This document shows, piece by piece, positions 47,698-56,964 of a stretch of DNA of 64,000 bases. The notes beneath the pieces are model-generated. The model was not told where the DNA came from. It made no database searches and saw only the letters and a list, made by a program, of their open reading frames with translations. This DNA is from Streptomyces macrolidinus (GTDB taxonomy: Bacteria > Actinomycetota > Actinomycetes > Streptomycetales > Streptomycetaceae). Each line of letters begins with the position of its first letter. Position 1 is the stretch's first letter. The position numbers and the translations under genes are program-made. The stretch lies in the NCBI RefSeq assembly GCF_023887685.1, contig NZ_JAMWMR010000007.1, positions 62,001 to 126,000 on the forward strand, in the 5' to 3' direction.

Positions 47698-48708
47698 GTG
47701 ACCGTCGTCGGGCCGTTCGGGCTGAGCATGCGGGACCAGGCTCTGGAAGCCGATGTCCAGGCCGGGCTGACCGCTGTCGAGGAAGGGCTGCTCGACGCCA
47801 CCAAGAGCGAGGTCCCCTTCATCACGGAGGCCGCGCAGCACTTGGTGCGCGCGGGCGGGAAGCGCTTCCGGCCGCTGCTCGTGATGCTCGCGGCGCAGTT
47901 CGGTGACCCGTACGCGCCCGGGATCGTGCCCTCCGCCGTGGTCGTGGAGCTGACCCACCTGGCCACGCTGTACCACGACGACGTGATGGACGAGGCCGAG
48001 GTGCGGCGCGGGGTCGACAGCGCCAACACCCGCTGGGGCAACGCGCTCGCGGTCCTCACCGGTGACTTCCTCTTCGCCAGGGCGTCGCACATCCTGGCCG
48101 ACCTCGGCCCGGAGGCGGTCCGTATCCAGGCCGAGGCCTTCGAGCGGCTGGTCACGGGCCAGATCCTGGAGACGGCGGGCCCCCGGGACGGCCGTGACCC
48201 GGTGGAGCACTACCTCGACGTCCTCGGCGGCAAGACGGGTTCGCTGGTGGCCGTGGCCTGCCGGTTCGGCGCCATGATGTCGGGCGCCGACGAGACCGTC
48301 GTGGACGTACTGACGCAGTACGGCGAGCGGCTCGGCGTGGCGTTCCAGCTTGCCGACGACGTACTGGACATCGCCTCGGACTCGCACGAGTCCGGCAAGA
48401 CGCCCGGGACGGATCTGCGGGAGGGCGTCCCCACGCTGCCCGTCCTGCATCTGCGCGAGCGCGCGGAGCGCCTCGGGCTGCCCGAGGACATCGCGCTGCG
48501 CGAGCTGCTGGAGTCTGATCTCTCCGACGATGCCCGCCACGCCGAAGCTCTCGCCCGCCTCCGCGTCCACCCGGCGCTGGAGCAGGCCCGCCGCGACACG
48601 CTCCGCTACGCGAAGGAGGCGCGGGCGGCTCTGAGCCCGCTGCCCGAGTGCGGTGCGAAGGCCGCCCTGACGCACCTGTGCGACGCGGTGGTGCACCGGG
48701 CGGGCTGA
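47698..48708 (+). CDS. Polyprenyl diphosphate synthase (probable menaquinone side-chain synthase)
   Basis: A 336-residue trans-prenyltransferase that extends allylic diphosphates with isopentenyl diphosphate. It has GGKRFRPLLVMLAAQ near 56-70, the first Asp-rich motif LYHDDVMDEAEVRRG (near 92-106) and the second FQLADDVLDIASD (near 217-229). The residues before the first motif (ELTHLATL) are small or medium, consistent with a long-chain product. Its neighbourhood of menaquinone genes and complex I makes a menaquinone side chain the most likely product. GTG 47698 follows CAGGAGACC. Confidence 0.92.
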   Translation: MTVVGPFGLSMRDQALEADVQAGLTAVEEGLLDATKSEVPFITEAAQHLVRAGGKRFRPLLVMLAAQFGDPYAPGIVPSAVVVELTHLATLYHDDVMDEAEVRRGVDSANTRWGNALAVLTGDFLFARASHILADLGPEAVRIQAEAFERLVTGQILETAGPRDGRDPVEHYLDVLGGKTGSLVAVACRFGAMMSGADETVVDVLTQYGERLGVAFQLADDVLDIASDSHESGKTPGTDLREGVPTLPVLHLRERAERLGLPEDIALRELLESDLSDDARHAEALARLRVHPALEQARRDTLRYAKEARAALSPLPECGAKAALTHLCDAVVHRAG

Positions 48709-49029
48709 CCGCCGCCGCGGCCGAAGCCCACGCCCGGCACTTCCCTCACCGACCCGTCACGCCTTCGTGAGAAGCGCGCGGCGGGTCACGCGTTCGTCGC
48801 CCCCGTCGAGCGGGAGTCCTCCACATCCCCTACGGGTCGGGGGAGCAGCCGTCCTGCCGTGTCATACCCCAGGATTAGGCCGAGTTGGGCCCGCGGTCTG
48901 ACGCTTCCCCGTAGCGGATTTGGTCAGATGAGAGACACCACCTCACAGGAGTTCGGGTGACAATGGCGGCGCAGGGGTGGACGAGTGCACAGGAGACAGG
49001 CCGCCGCCGACGACGGAGGTAAGGCAGAC
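48709..49029. other. Intergenic region upstream of the LolA-like gene
   Basis: About 320 bases with no supported gene. The AT-richer portion near 48870-48970 probably holds the promoter of the LolA-like gene. GGAGG lies 12 bases before its ATG. No clear -35/-10 pair, terminator stem or operator was identified by eye. Confidence 0.4.
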
Positions 49030-50289
49030 ATGGCACCGTACGAATCCGACGAGAGCACGCCCGCCGGGGAAGCCGGGAACGCCCACGGCATGCGACGCAA
49101 GGCCGCGCGGTACGTCGTTCCGGTCGCGGTGGTGGGAGTGGCCGCGGCGACCATCGGGCTCGCCCCGGCGTTCGCGGGATCCGGCGACCCCGACCTGCCG
49201 AAGATCAGCGCGCAGCAGCTCATCGAGAAGATCGCCAAGTCGGACACCCAGCAGATGTCCGGCACGGTGAAGATCAGCACGGACCTGGGCCTGCCCGACC
49301 TCGGCGGGCTGCAGAACAGCCTCGCCTCGGGCGCGCTCGCCCAGGGAGCGGAGGACAAGGGCGGCTCGACCGCCGACCCGAAGTCCAAGGCGCTCGAACT
49401 GGCTTCCGGTAGTCACACCGTGCGGATCGCGGCCGACGGCCAGGACAAGCAGAAGATCTCGATCATCGAGAAGGCCGCCGAGTACAGCGTCATCCGCAAC
49501 GGCGACGACGTATGGGCGTACGACAGCGCGTCGAACGAGGCGTACCACGCGACCGGCGCGGGCGACCACGGACGCCGTGAGGCCACGCCCAAGGACGTGC
49601 CCGCCACGCCCAAGGACTTCGCCGAGGAGGCCCTGAAGGCCGCCGACAAGACGACCTCGGTCACGGTGGACGGCACGGCCCAGGTAGCGGGCCGGGACGC
49701 GTACAAGCTGCTCATCAGGCCGAAGCAGTCGGGCACCACGGTCGGCGCGATCAGCATCGCGGTGGACGCGAAGACCGGGACGCCGCTGAAGTTCACGCTG
49801 ACCCCGTCGTCGGGCGGCGCGGCCGTCGTGGACGCGGGCTTCACGGAGGTCTCCTTCGCCAAGCCGGCGGCGTCGACGTTCCGCTTCACGCCGCCCAAGG
49901 GGACGAAGGTCACGCAGGGCGACGACCTGGCGAAGGAGCAGCGGAAGGCGCAGCCCAAGGGCGACGAGAAGAAGGCGCTCGAAGGGAAGCTCGCGGGGGC
50001 GAAGACGAAGACCATCGGGGAGGGCTGGAACTCGATCGTGGTCCTCGACGGCGGCAACGGCGGCAAGGGCATGGCGCCCTCGGGCCGGTCGTCCGACAGC
50101 CGGTCGTCCGACAACGGTGCGGCATCCGGCTTCCTGAACTCGCTGGGCGACCGGGTCACCGGTACGTTCGGCAAGGGCACGGTCTTCTCGACGCGCCTGG
50201 TCAACGCCCTGGTCACGGACGACGGCACGGTGTACGCGGGCGCGGTGACCAAGGACGCGCTGGTGAAGGCGGCGAACGCGGAGAAGTAG
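49030..50289 (+). CDS. Secreted LolA-like protein
   Basis: A 419-residue exported protein. After a cytoplasmic stretch of about 20 residues comes a signal sequence or anchor (YVVPVAVVGVAAATIGLAPAFAGS, about 28-52), then a LolA/LppX-like half-barrel (ISAQQLIEKIAKSDTQQMSGTVKIS onward), which in other proteins carries lipids or senses them. The C-terminal third has a Gly/Ser-rich linker. Actinobacteria lack LolB and a Lol outer membrane, so a lipid-binding partner role for the neighbouring ABC exporter is an inference. ATG 49030 has CGGAGG upstream. Confidence 0.8.
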   Translation: MAPYESDESTPAGEAGNAHGMRRKAARYVVPVAVVGVAAATIGLAPAFAGSGDPDLPKISAQQLIEKIAKSDTQQMSGTVKISTDLGLPDLGGLQNSLASGALAQGAEDKGGSTADPKSKALELASGSHTVRIAADGQDKQKISIIEKAAEYSVIRNGDDVWAYDSASNEAYHATGAGDHGRREATPKDVPATPKDFAEEALKAADKTTSVTVDGTAQVAGRDAYKLLIRPKQSGTTVGAISIAVDAKTGTPLKFTLTPSSGGAAVVDAGFTEVSFAKPAASTFRFTPPKGTKVTQGDDLAKEQRKAQPKGDEKKALEGKLAGAKTKTIGEGWNSIVVLDGGNGGKGMAPSGRSSDSRSSDNGAASGFLNSLGDRVTGTFGKGTVFSTRLVNALVTDDGTVYAGAVTKDALVKAANAEK

Positions 50290-50412
50290 GGCCCGTGTTC
50301 GGCGGTGGCGAGCGGCCGAGGGTCACGGTCGGCCGACGGTGACGATCGGTCGGCGGCACGAGTGGCCGGGTGGCCGGGTGGCTGAGCAGCCGACGTACGA
50401 GCAGGAGAGCTG

Positions 50413-51471
50413 ATGGAGGAGCGGTCCGTCGCGGAAGCGGAGACGGAAGCGAAAGCGGAGACGGGAGCGGGAGCAGGGCCGGACGTGGTGGCGGGTGATC
50501 AAGGGGGCCCGGTTGCCCCGGGCGACCTGGGTGACCCGAGCGCCCCGGTCATCGCCACCCGCTCTCTCACCAAGCGCTACCGCGGCGGACAGCTCGCCGT
50601 GGACGGGCTCGACCTGACCGTCCCGGCGGGCAGCATCTTCGGCTTCCTCGGGCCGAACGGCTCCGGCAAGACCACCACCATCCGCATGCTGATGGGCCTG
50701 ATCGAGCCCACCTCCGGCACGGCGCGCGTTCTGGGGCAGCCCATGCCCCGCTCCTCGCGCGCCGTGCTCCCGCACGTCGGCGCCCTGATCGAGGGTCCGG
50801 CGCTGTACGGCTTCCTCTCGGGCCGGGACAACCTCCTGCGGTACGACGCCGCCGACCCCACCGCCGACCCGCGCACCCGGCGCACGCGCGTCGAGACCGC
50901 CCTCGACCGGGTCGGCCTCTCGGCTGCCGCCGGGAAGAAGGCGAGGGCGTACTCCCTGGGCATGAAGCAGCGTCTGGGGCTCGCCGCCGCCCTGCTGCAG
51001 CCCCGTAAGCTCCTCGTCCTGGACGAGCCGACCAACGGTCTCGACCCGCAGGGCATGCGCGAGATCCGCACCCTGGTACGGGAGTTGGCGTCGGACGGTA
51101 CGACGGTCTTCCTCTCCTCGCATCTGCTGGACGAGATCGAGCAGGTCTGCACGCATGCCGCGGTCATGGCCCAGGGCCGTCTGATCACCCAGGGCGCGGT
51201 GGCGGACCTCGCGGCCGGGGCGCGCGGCCGTCTCGTCGTACGAACCCCGGACACGGCCGACGCGGCTCGCGTGCTGAAGGAACAGGGCGTGGCCGACGTG
51301 GTGGTGGAGGAGGAGCGGGTGACGGGGGAGCCACCGGAGGGTGAACTGGCCGATCTGAACGCGGCGTTGGTCGTCGCCCGGGTGCGCGTACGCGGCTTCG
51401 GCGTCGAACGCGCCTCGCTGGAGGACGCGTTCGTGGCACTGACGGGAGAGGGCTTCGATGTCGCAGGTTGA
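50413..51471 (+). CDS. ABC transporter ATP-binding protein
   Basis: A 352-residue ATPase of the drug/lipid-export (DrrA/CcmA-like) type. After a low-complexity Glu/Ala-rich N-terminus of about 35 residues come Walker A GPNGSGKTTT (near 81), the Q-loop region, the signature YSLGMKQRLGLAAALLQ and Walker B LLVLDEPTNGLDPQG, then the switch His in SSHLLDEIE. The C-terminal 80 residues are an accessory domain typical of this group. It overlaps the permease gene by 14 bases and follows the LolA-like gene by 123, suggesting a three-component system. Confidence 0.93.
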   Translation: MEERSVAEAETEAKAETGAGAGPDVVAGDQGGPVAPGDLGDPSAPVIATRSLTKRYRGGQLAVDGLDLTVPAGSIFGFLGPNGSGKTTTIRMLMGLIEPTSGTARVLGQPMPRSSRAVLPHVGALIEGPALYGFLSGRDNLLRYDAADPTADPRTRRTRVETALDRVGLSAAAGKKARAYSLGMKQRLGLAAALLQPRKLLVLDEPTNGLDPQGMREIRTLVRELASDGTTVFLSSHLLDEIEQVCTHAAVMAQGRLITQGAVADLAAGARGRLVVRTPDTADAARVLKEQGVADVVVEEERVTGEPPEGELADLNAALVVARVRVRGFGVERASLEDAFVALTGEGFDVAG

Positions 51472-52357
51472 GATGTCGGGGGCCGAGTTGCCGGCACCTG
51501 CGCTCCGTAAGCCGAACCCTCTGTGGACGCTCGGGTTGGTGCGCAGCGAGCTGGGGACCACCTTCCGGCGGTGGCGTACGCGGGCGCTGCTGGCCGTGCT
51601 GGCCGCCGTACCGATCCTGATCGGGATCGCCGTCAAGAGCGAGACCGGCGGGGGGACCGGTGGTGGCGGACACGGCGGCGACGCCGGTCCGGCGTTCATC
51701 GCGCAGGTCACCAACAACGGGCTGTTCCTGGTGTTCACGGCGCTGGCCGCGACCCTTCCGTTCTTCCTGCCGATGGCGATCGGCGTCATCGCGGGCGACG
51801 CGATCGCGGGCGAGGCCAACTCCGGGACGCTGCGCTATCTGCTGGTCGCCCCCGCCGGCCGTACCCGCCTGCTGTTCGCCAAGTACACGACCACGATGGT
51901 GTTCTGCCTGGTCGCCACCCTCGTCGTCGCCCTCTCGGCGCTGGCGGTGGGCGCCCTGCTCTTCCCGCTCGGCGATCTGACGACGATCTCGGGCACGCGT
52001 ATCAGCTTCGCCGACGGGCTCGTACGGGCCCTGCTGATCGCCCTGGTCGTCGCCGCGTCCCTGGTCGGTGTGGCGGCGCTCGGGCTGTTCGTCTCCACCC
52101 TCACCAACAGCGGCATCGCGGCGATGGCGACGACCGTCGGCCTGGTGATCACGGTCCAGATCCTCGACCAGATCCCCCAGTTGCACGCGCTCCAGCCGTA
52201 TCTCTTCTCGCACTACTGGCTGTCCTTCGCGGACCTCATGCGCGAACCGGTCTACTGGAACGACCTGCTCCGCAACCTCGGTCTCCAGGCCCTGTACGCG
52301 GCGGCGTTCGGCTCGGCGGCCTGGGCTCGCTTCACGACGAAGGACATCACGGCGTAG
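51458..52357 (+). CDS. ABC transporter permease (ABC-2 type)
   Basis: A 299-residue membrane protein with about six helices. The first lies near residues 38-55; a large extracytoplasmic Gly-rich loop (TGGGTGGGGHGGDAG) follows, then helices with LPFFLPMAIGVIAGDAIAGEANSGTLRYLLVAP, the coupling-helix region of ABC-2 exporters. It pairs with the ATPase just upstream. ATG 51458 has GGGAGAGGG upstream; ATG 51473 is a second candidate. Confidence 0.9.
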   Translation: MSQVEMSGAELPAPALRKPNPLWTLGLVRSELGTTFRRWRTRALLAVLAAVPILIGIAVKSETGGGTGGGGHGGDAGPAFIAQVTNNGLFLVFTALAATLPFFLPMAIGVIAGDAIAGEANSGTLRYLLVAPAGRTRLLFAKYTTTMVFCLVATLVVALSALAVGALLFPLGDLTTISGTRISFADGLVRALLIALVVAASLVGVAALGLFVSTLTNSGIAAMATTVGLVITVQILDQIPQLHALQPYLFSHYWLSFADLMREPVYWNDLLRNLGLQALYAAAFGSAAWARFTTKDITA

Positions 52358-52904
52358 GGGGCTCAGGGGCGGTCCCATGCTCGAGGCCGAGCAGCAGGGC
52401 CATCACCCCCACCAGCGTGGCGCTGCTGACGATCTGCCCGTCCGCGATCAACGCGCGCAGCCCGGACAGCGGGATCCACTCCAGGCGGTCCGACTCGTTG
52501 CGTTCGGTCGGTTCGCCGACGCGGGTGGCGTCGTCCGTACGGAAGACGTGGTGCCGGGAGTCGGTGATGCCCGCGGCGGGCTGGGCGTGGACGAGCGGGC
52601 GCAGCGAGCCGGGGCGCCGGCCGGTCTCCTCCTCGAGTTCGCGCGCCGCCGCCGCGAGGGGCGTCTCGCCGTCCTCGACCAGCCCCATGGGCAGCTCCCA
52701 GGCCCAGGTGTCGGTGACGAAGCGGTGGCGCCACATCATCAGGACGCGGTCGTTGGCATCGACGGCCGCGACGACGGCGAGGTCCCGCAGCCGGACCACG
52801 TGGTAGTCGCAGCGGGTTCCGTCGGGTTGCTCGACATCCAGGGAGCGCAGGCGTACCCAGGGGGTGTCGTAGAGGGGACGTTCGCCGTGGATGGTCCAGC
52901 GCAT
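52347..52904 (-). CDS. NUDIX hydrolase (ADP-ribose pyrophosphatase-like)
   Basis: A 185-residue NUDIX enzyme. The Nudix box GLVEDGETPLAAAARELEEETG (near 73-95) has all required Gly, Glu and Arg residues. The N-terminal beta-strands and the HVFRTDDATRV loop resemble ADP-ribose or nucleoside-diphosphate-sugar pyrophosphatases. It overlaps the 3' end of the convergent permease gene by 11 bases. The substrate is not assigned. Confidence 0.88.
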   Translation of the reverse strand: MRWTIHGERPLYDTPWVRLRSLDVEQPDGTRCDYHVVRLRDLAVVAAVDANDRVLMMWRHRFVTDTWAWELPMGLVEDGETPLAAAARELEEETGRRPGSLRPLVHAQPAAGITDSRHHVFRTDDATRVGEPTERNESDRLEWIPLSGLRALIADGQIVSSATLVGVMALLLGLEHGTAPEPPTP

Positions 52905-52946
52905 GGGGGTTCGTTCCTCTCGGAGGTGCGGAGGTGCGGGGGTCCG

Positions 52947-54008
52947 TTACGGCGGGGGCATGTGGGCCTGGGCGAGGCTGATCAGCAGATCCTCCCTGCC
53001 GTGCGCAGCGACGATCTGCAGGCCCAGAGGGCAGCCGTCGGCACCGATCCCCGCCGGGATGCTGATCGCCGGATGCCCACTCAGGTTGAACGCCCAGGTC
53101 AGGGAGGTGGAGTAGCGCTCGCCGGGACCGTCGTGGCCGTGCGGGGGGTTGGGGGTCGTGGGAGTCAGCAGCAGGTCGGCGCCGTGGAAGAGGTCGGCCA
53201 GGCGTCGGTCGTTCACGGCCCGGATGCGCTGTGCCGCGTTGTGGTCGGTGCCGGGGGAGGAGCGCAGGGCGAGCCAGGCGGGGGCGGGGTCGTCGAGGCG
53301 GAGGGGCGTGTCGGGGCGTACGAGCCGTAGGGCCCCGGAGTCCGCGAGTCGATGGGCGGCGGCATGGGCGAGGGCGACGGGCTCCGGGTCGGGCGCGGCG
53401 AACCCGAGATCGGGAGACCAGACGGCGGTGGGCACGGCGGTGCTCCCCGCGCGCGCTTCGCCCGCCATCACCCGCCAGTACACCGCGACATCCGAGGCGC
53501 ACCGGGCGAGGACGCCGGGGGCCGCGAGGCCCGTACGGTCGCCGGAGGGGAGCCGCCCGTTCGTGGACTTCAGCCCGACCACCCCGCACCACGCCGCCGG
53601 GATCCGCACCGAGCCCGCCCCGTCACTCCCGGTCGCCAGCGGAACGAGCCCGGCGGCGACGGCTGCCGCCGACCCGGCGGAGGAGCCGCCCGGGGTACGG
53701 TCGGCCCGCCAGGGGTTGACGGTACGGCCGTGGCGCCCAAGTCCCCATGTCTTCCAGGCGGTTCCCGGCCCGGGAACGGCGGTGGCGCCGACGGGCACAC
53801 ACCCGGCGTCGACCAGCGGACCCGCCGCCCGCAGCCCGTACCGCCCCTTGACCCCGATCGGCACCCCGGCCAGCGGAAGCCGCTCACCGCCCGCGACCCG
53901 AGCATCCACCTCCAGCGCCCACCGCACGGCGTCCTCGCCCCAGACCTCGACGAAGGCGCACAGCAGCGGGTCGACGCGTCCGATCCGCTCGAGCGCGGCC
54001 GTGACCAC
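52947..54008 (-). CDS. Amidase-signature family enzyme, start codon unclear
   Basis: A 353-residue enzyme of the amidase-signature family that hydrolyses carboxamides with a Ser-cisSer-Lys triad. The Lys is in [10 protein letters not shown] and the nucleophile/cis-Ser block is [14 protein letters not shown] with [16 protein letters not shown], near 105-145. The first conventional start on this frame is GTG 54008. However, the frame upstream encodes [18 protein letters not shown], a conserved N-terminus of the family, back to about 54071. No ATG, GTG or TTG is there, but GAAGGGAG (54083-54076) stands 7 bases before an ATC codon at 54068. It may start at ATC, or have lost its start. Confidence 0.75.
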   Translation of the reverse strand: MVTAALERIGRVDPLLCAFVEVWGEDAVRWALEVDARVAGGERLPLAGVPIGVKGRYGLRAAGPLVDAGCVPVGATAVPGPGTAWKTWGLGRHGRTVNPWRADRTPGGSSAGSAAAVAAGLVPLATGSDGAGSVRIPAAWCGVVGLKSTNGRLPSGDRTGLAAPGVLARCASDVAVYWRVMAGEARAGSTAVPTAVWSPDLGFAAPDPEPVALAHAAAHRLADSGALRLVRPDTPLRLDDPAPAWLALRSSPGTDHNAAQRIRAVNDRRLADLFHGADLLLTPTTPNPPHGHDGPGERYSTSLTWAFNLSGHPAISIPAGIGADGCPLGLQIVAAHGREDLLISLAQAHMPPP

Positions 54009-54166
54009 GTCGACGGCTGTTCGCTCGTGGGCGTGGACGGCTGCGGCGATCTCTTCGGCGGTGTCGATACTGGTGCTCCCTTCGTGGGCGGTGTCCTCAG
54101 CCGTCAGCGGCGGCTGCGTCGTGACTCGGGGTTGAGGTGCGCGGTGCCACGAGGGATGTCCGGGGC

Positions 54167-55372
54167 TCAGCGCCCAGGACCCGGGCCGGGAGGTGCCGGA
54201 GGCTTGGGGGCGTGGGTACGCGGCGGGGCCACGGGGCCCGGGGGCGGGGTCTGAGCCGACTGCGCGGGGCCGCCAGACCCGAGTCCGCGGAGTCTGGCGG
54301 CGTTGGCCACCGGATTGTTCGAAGCCGGGGTCGACTGTTGTGCCACGGACGTCTGCTGCGCGGAAGGCTCCGCTGTTGTGGCCGAGGCGCCGGAAGCTGT
54401 CGTCCCTTGGGCCTGCTGCTCCTTGGGCGTCTGCTGTGTGGGGGTTTGCGTGGTCGCGGCCGAGGCGCTGGGAGTCGTCGCCCCCTGGGCCATCTGCTCC
54501 TTGGTCAGGTAAGGGCGCGGCTCGACCTTCCAGGACTGCGCGTTCGGGTCGACCTCCTTACGGATCACCCGTTCCATGAGGGTGGCCATCTCGACCGGAC
54601 CGATACCGCCGGGCACAGGGGTGAGGTGCTGCGGGATGTGGTAAGCCGCGTGCTGGACGTCTCCGCGCACGCTGCCATCCGCCTGCGGTACGAAACCGGA
54701 GTCCACGACCAGCCGGTGGTGCGGTTGAAGATGCTCGGGACCGAGAATGCCCGGATTGCCGGTGACCGAGACGACGATATCGGCGTCTCGTACCTTCAAC
54801 AGGTCGTCACCGGCGTCGAGTTCCATGAGCCGGTGCCCCTGCTCCCGCAGGGTGGTGACCACGCCTTGGCCCACGAAGCCCTTGCTGCCCACGACCGCGA
54901 TGGTCGGATCGTCCTGGGCGAATGGCTCCACCACGCGGCAGATGCCCTCGGCGGTGGCACAGGCCTGGTAGGAGGAGCGGCCTTTGAGGAGGGCATCGAT
55001 GTCCTTCTGCGGATCCATCCGCTCCACGAGCGGTCGCAGATGGGCCGGCGGCGGGAACTGCACGATGATCGCGCGGGTTTGGGGATCCTGGTTGGCGCGT
55101 TCGAGAACCTCGGCGAACTGAGCACGCGTCGTCTCTGGTGGCAGGACGATGTGGTCGGCCTTGAAGCCGAGGTGCTCGAAGCTCTTCACCTTCTGTTCGG
55201 CGGAGACTTTCGAGGCCTGGAGCCGTATCTGCCAGTCGGGCGGATCGGTGGCGGCCGGCTCGAAGCGGATGATCGCCACTCGCCGATCCGTTGGCTCCAC
55301 GGTGTCGCGATAGTGCTGGTACAGATTCCTGGCCTGCCGCAGGACGTCCCGTCCTGACACATGCTCGGTCAC
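54167..55372 (-). CDS. Divergent FolD-like protein with disordered C-terminal tail
   Basis: A 401-residue protein. Residues about 1-285 resemble methylenetetrahydrofolate dehydrogenase/cyclohydrolase: [44 protein letters not shown] (NAD(P) loop), NPGILG and [19 protein letters not shown]. The substrate Lys segment reads [14 protein letters not shown], where the conserved Tyr of typical FolD (YVxxK) is not evident. The NADP motif is SKGFVG instead of RSxIVG. From about 290 to the end lies a Gln/Thr/Ala/Pro-rich disordered tail absent from FolD. It is the last gene of a toxin-containing cassette on an accessory element, so a housekeeping folate role is doubtful. Confidence 0.7.
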   Translation of the reverse strand: MTEHVSGRDVLRQARNLYQHYRDTVEPTDRRVAIIRFEPAATDPPDWQIRLQASKVSAEQKVKSFEHLGFKADHIVLPPETTRAQFAEVLERANQDPQTRAIIVQFPPPAHLRPLVERMDPQKDIDALLKGRSSYQACATAEGICRVVEPFAQDDPTIAVVGSKGFVGQGVVTTLREQGHRLMELDAGDDLLKVRDADIVVSVTGNPGILGPEHLQPHHRLVVDSGFVPQADGSVRGDVQHAAYHIPQHLTPVPGGIGPVEMATLMERVIRKEVDPNAQSWKVEPRPYLTKEQMAQGATTPSASAATTQTPTQQTPKEQQAQGTTASGASATTAEPSAQQTSVAQQSTPASNNPVANAARLRGLGSGGPAQSAQTPPPGPVAPPRTHAPKPPAPPGPGPGR

Positions 55373-55827
55373 ATGTCACCTGCCCCGCCGTGCCCGATGC
55401 GGGCCAGCACCTCGTTGACGGGTTGCAGCCGCAGCCCCTGGAACAGCTTCTCCACGTCCGACGTCGTGAGCGGCTGGTCACCGCTCAGATCGTCCCGGTG
55501 GCCAGCCTCGCCTGTAGTGAGAGCGATCCGGGTGAAGGTCTCGGGGCCCGCCGGGTCGTGGTACGAGAACTCTCCGAAGTGGGCGATCCACTCCACCCGA
55601 CTGAGGTCCGAGCCAAAGGCCTGGCGCAGGGTCGGCAGCACAGCGTCGGCCACGCCGGCGAAGTCGTCCGTGATGCCGCGGTCGTCGGGATTGCTTGCCA
55701 GCTCGGACACGATCGCTACCGCCCGACGGGTGGCTGGGTCATAGACCGCACGGACCAGGGTGTGGGCCCTGCCCGCCCGGTGGTGATACCAGTCGACGAT
55801 GTCTTCGAAGTACGCGTTGGCTGCCAT
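55369..55827 (-). CDS. Unknown 152-residue protein of the zeta-toxin cassette
   Basis: An acidic soluble protein starting MAANAYFEDIVDWYHHRAGRAHTLV. No catalytic motif, signal or membrane segment is visible. The ribosome-binding site is AAGGAG 7 bases upstream. It is 24 bases after the zeta-toxin stop and overlaps the FolD-like start by 4 bases, so all three are probably made together. It may be an accessory or immunity component, but nothing in the sequence proves it. Confidence 0.7.
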   Translation of the reverse strand: MAANAYFEDIVDWYHHRAGRAHTLVRAVYDPATRRAVAIVSELASNPDDRGITDDFAGVADAVLPTLRQAFGSDLSRVEWIAHFGEFSYHDPAGPETFTRIALTTGEAGHRDDLSGDQPLTTSDVEKLFQGLRLQPVNEVLARIGHGGAGDM

Positions 55828-55851
55828 CTCTTGCTCCTTGCTTGAAGTCGG

Positions 55852-56964
55852 TCAGCGGTGCGGACCAGGGTTCTTGGGCTGCTGCGGAAGGCCTGGCGTC
55901 TGGGAAACCGCCGAGCCCGATGGCCGGGAGGGGCCGGTGGTCGGTGTGCCCGTCGTCGATGCGGCGCCGTCGACGGAACGCAGGCGTCCGGCAGCGGCAA
56001 CCCGCACGATGCTGTCGTCTCTCTTGAACACCGGAGCCTGGGCCTTCGGTTCACCGGACGTCAGCCCGCGTGTGGGGGAAGCCTGACTCGCCGCCTTGTC
56101 GAAGCTGCCACGGTCCGTCGTGATCAGCGCGGTGGCGAGCCCCTTCTCGGTGAGCTTCTCGGCGTTGTCACGGCCGATCGAGTAGCCTCGTCCCGACTCA
56201 CTGCGCGCATAGAGGTCCTTGATCATCCCCTCGGGTGCCATGCGGCCGCCGTACGAGTCACGCCCCGCGTCGAATTCCCGCCGACCCGCCTCCCAGCGGG
56301 CGGCGTTCTGTGCGAGGCACTGCTCCAGGGGCACCTCCACGGAGAGAACGACGCGCTTGTCATAGCCCTCCCGTTGCAGATCCGCCAGAAGCCGGGAGTT
56401 CTTGTCGAGGTTCTTCAACGTGGCGTCGTACAGCAGGTTGTAGCCCTCGCTGCGGGCCCATACCTCGAACTGGTCCTGGAGAAGGGCCGACTCCCGGTGG
56501 AGGAGAGAGGCCATTTCCGACGGGGACAACCGCTTGCCGCCAGGGAAGCTCAGTTGCTCCGCCGTGAGTTGAGGCGCGCCTCCATGAGCGACGAGAGCGA
56601 CCTTGAACTGATCGGGGTCCAGGGCCACATACCTACTCAGGTCGACCCCATGGGCACGTGCAAGCTCGCGGCCTAAATCCGAGTCCTCGCCCTGCCAGCG
56701 AGCCAGATTGTTCTGTGCCGAACCCTTGCCGGCGCCTGGTGCCCCCGCTGTCAGAAGCGCGGCATGGCCGTCCCGGGGCAGGCCTTGGCAGCGTGCCTGG
56801 AACTCTTCCAGAATCGCACCGTGCATGCGCCTGCGTTCCGGGGTCCACAGTCCTCCTTGTGAGAGGCGGTCGAAGGTGTCCTCCGGACCGGGTGCGAGAT
56901 CGCCACCCGGGCCGATGCGGCGCTGCAGTTCCTGATAGAGCGGCCGGTAGTCGTCTCCGCTCAT
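55852..56964 (-). CDS. Zeta-toxin-family P-loop kinase
   Basis: A 370-residue member of the zeta toxin/UDP-GlcNAc kinase family. Zeta toxins phosphorylate UDP-N-acetylglucosamine or related substrates and block wall synthesis. The P-loop is LLTAGAPGAGKGSAQN (near 71-86), followed by YVALDPDQFK (substrate Asp, near 112), DATLKNLDKN and the Arg-rich region LYARSESGRGYSIGR. Like larger zeta proteins it has N-terminal helices and a C-terminal Pro/Thr/Ser-rich disordered tail (about 305-370). Its start overlaps the preceding small gene by 4 bases, the usual antitoxin-toxin order. Confidence 0.85.
   Translation of the reverse strand: MSGDDYRPLYQELQRRIGPGGDLAPGPEDTFDRLSQGGLWTPERRRMHGAILEEFQARCQGLPRDGHAALLTAGAPGAGKGSAQNNLARWQGEDSDLGRELARAHGVDLSRYVALDPDQFKVALVAHGGAPQLTAEQLSFPGGKRLSPSEMASLLHRESALLQDQFEVWARSEGYNLLYDATLKNLDKNSRLLADLQREGYDKRVVLSVEVPLEQCLAQNAARWEAGRREFDAGRDSYGGRMAPEGMIKDLYARSESGRGYSIGRDNAEKLTEKGLATALITTDRGSFDKAASQASPTRGLTSGEPKAQAPVFKRDDSIVRVAAAGRLRSVDGAASTTGTPTTGPSRPSGSAVSQTPGLPQQPKNPGPHR

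Noticed and set aside
54072..54166. Attachment site or tRNA gene at the left edge of the type IV/toxin region
   Set aside because: No tRNA-like fold and no direct repeat matching another site in the window could be recognised; the right edge lies outside the window.
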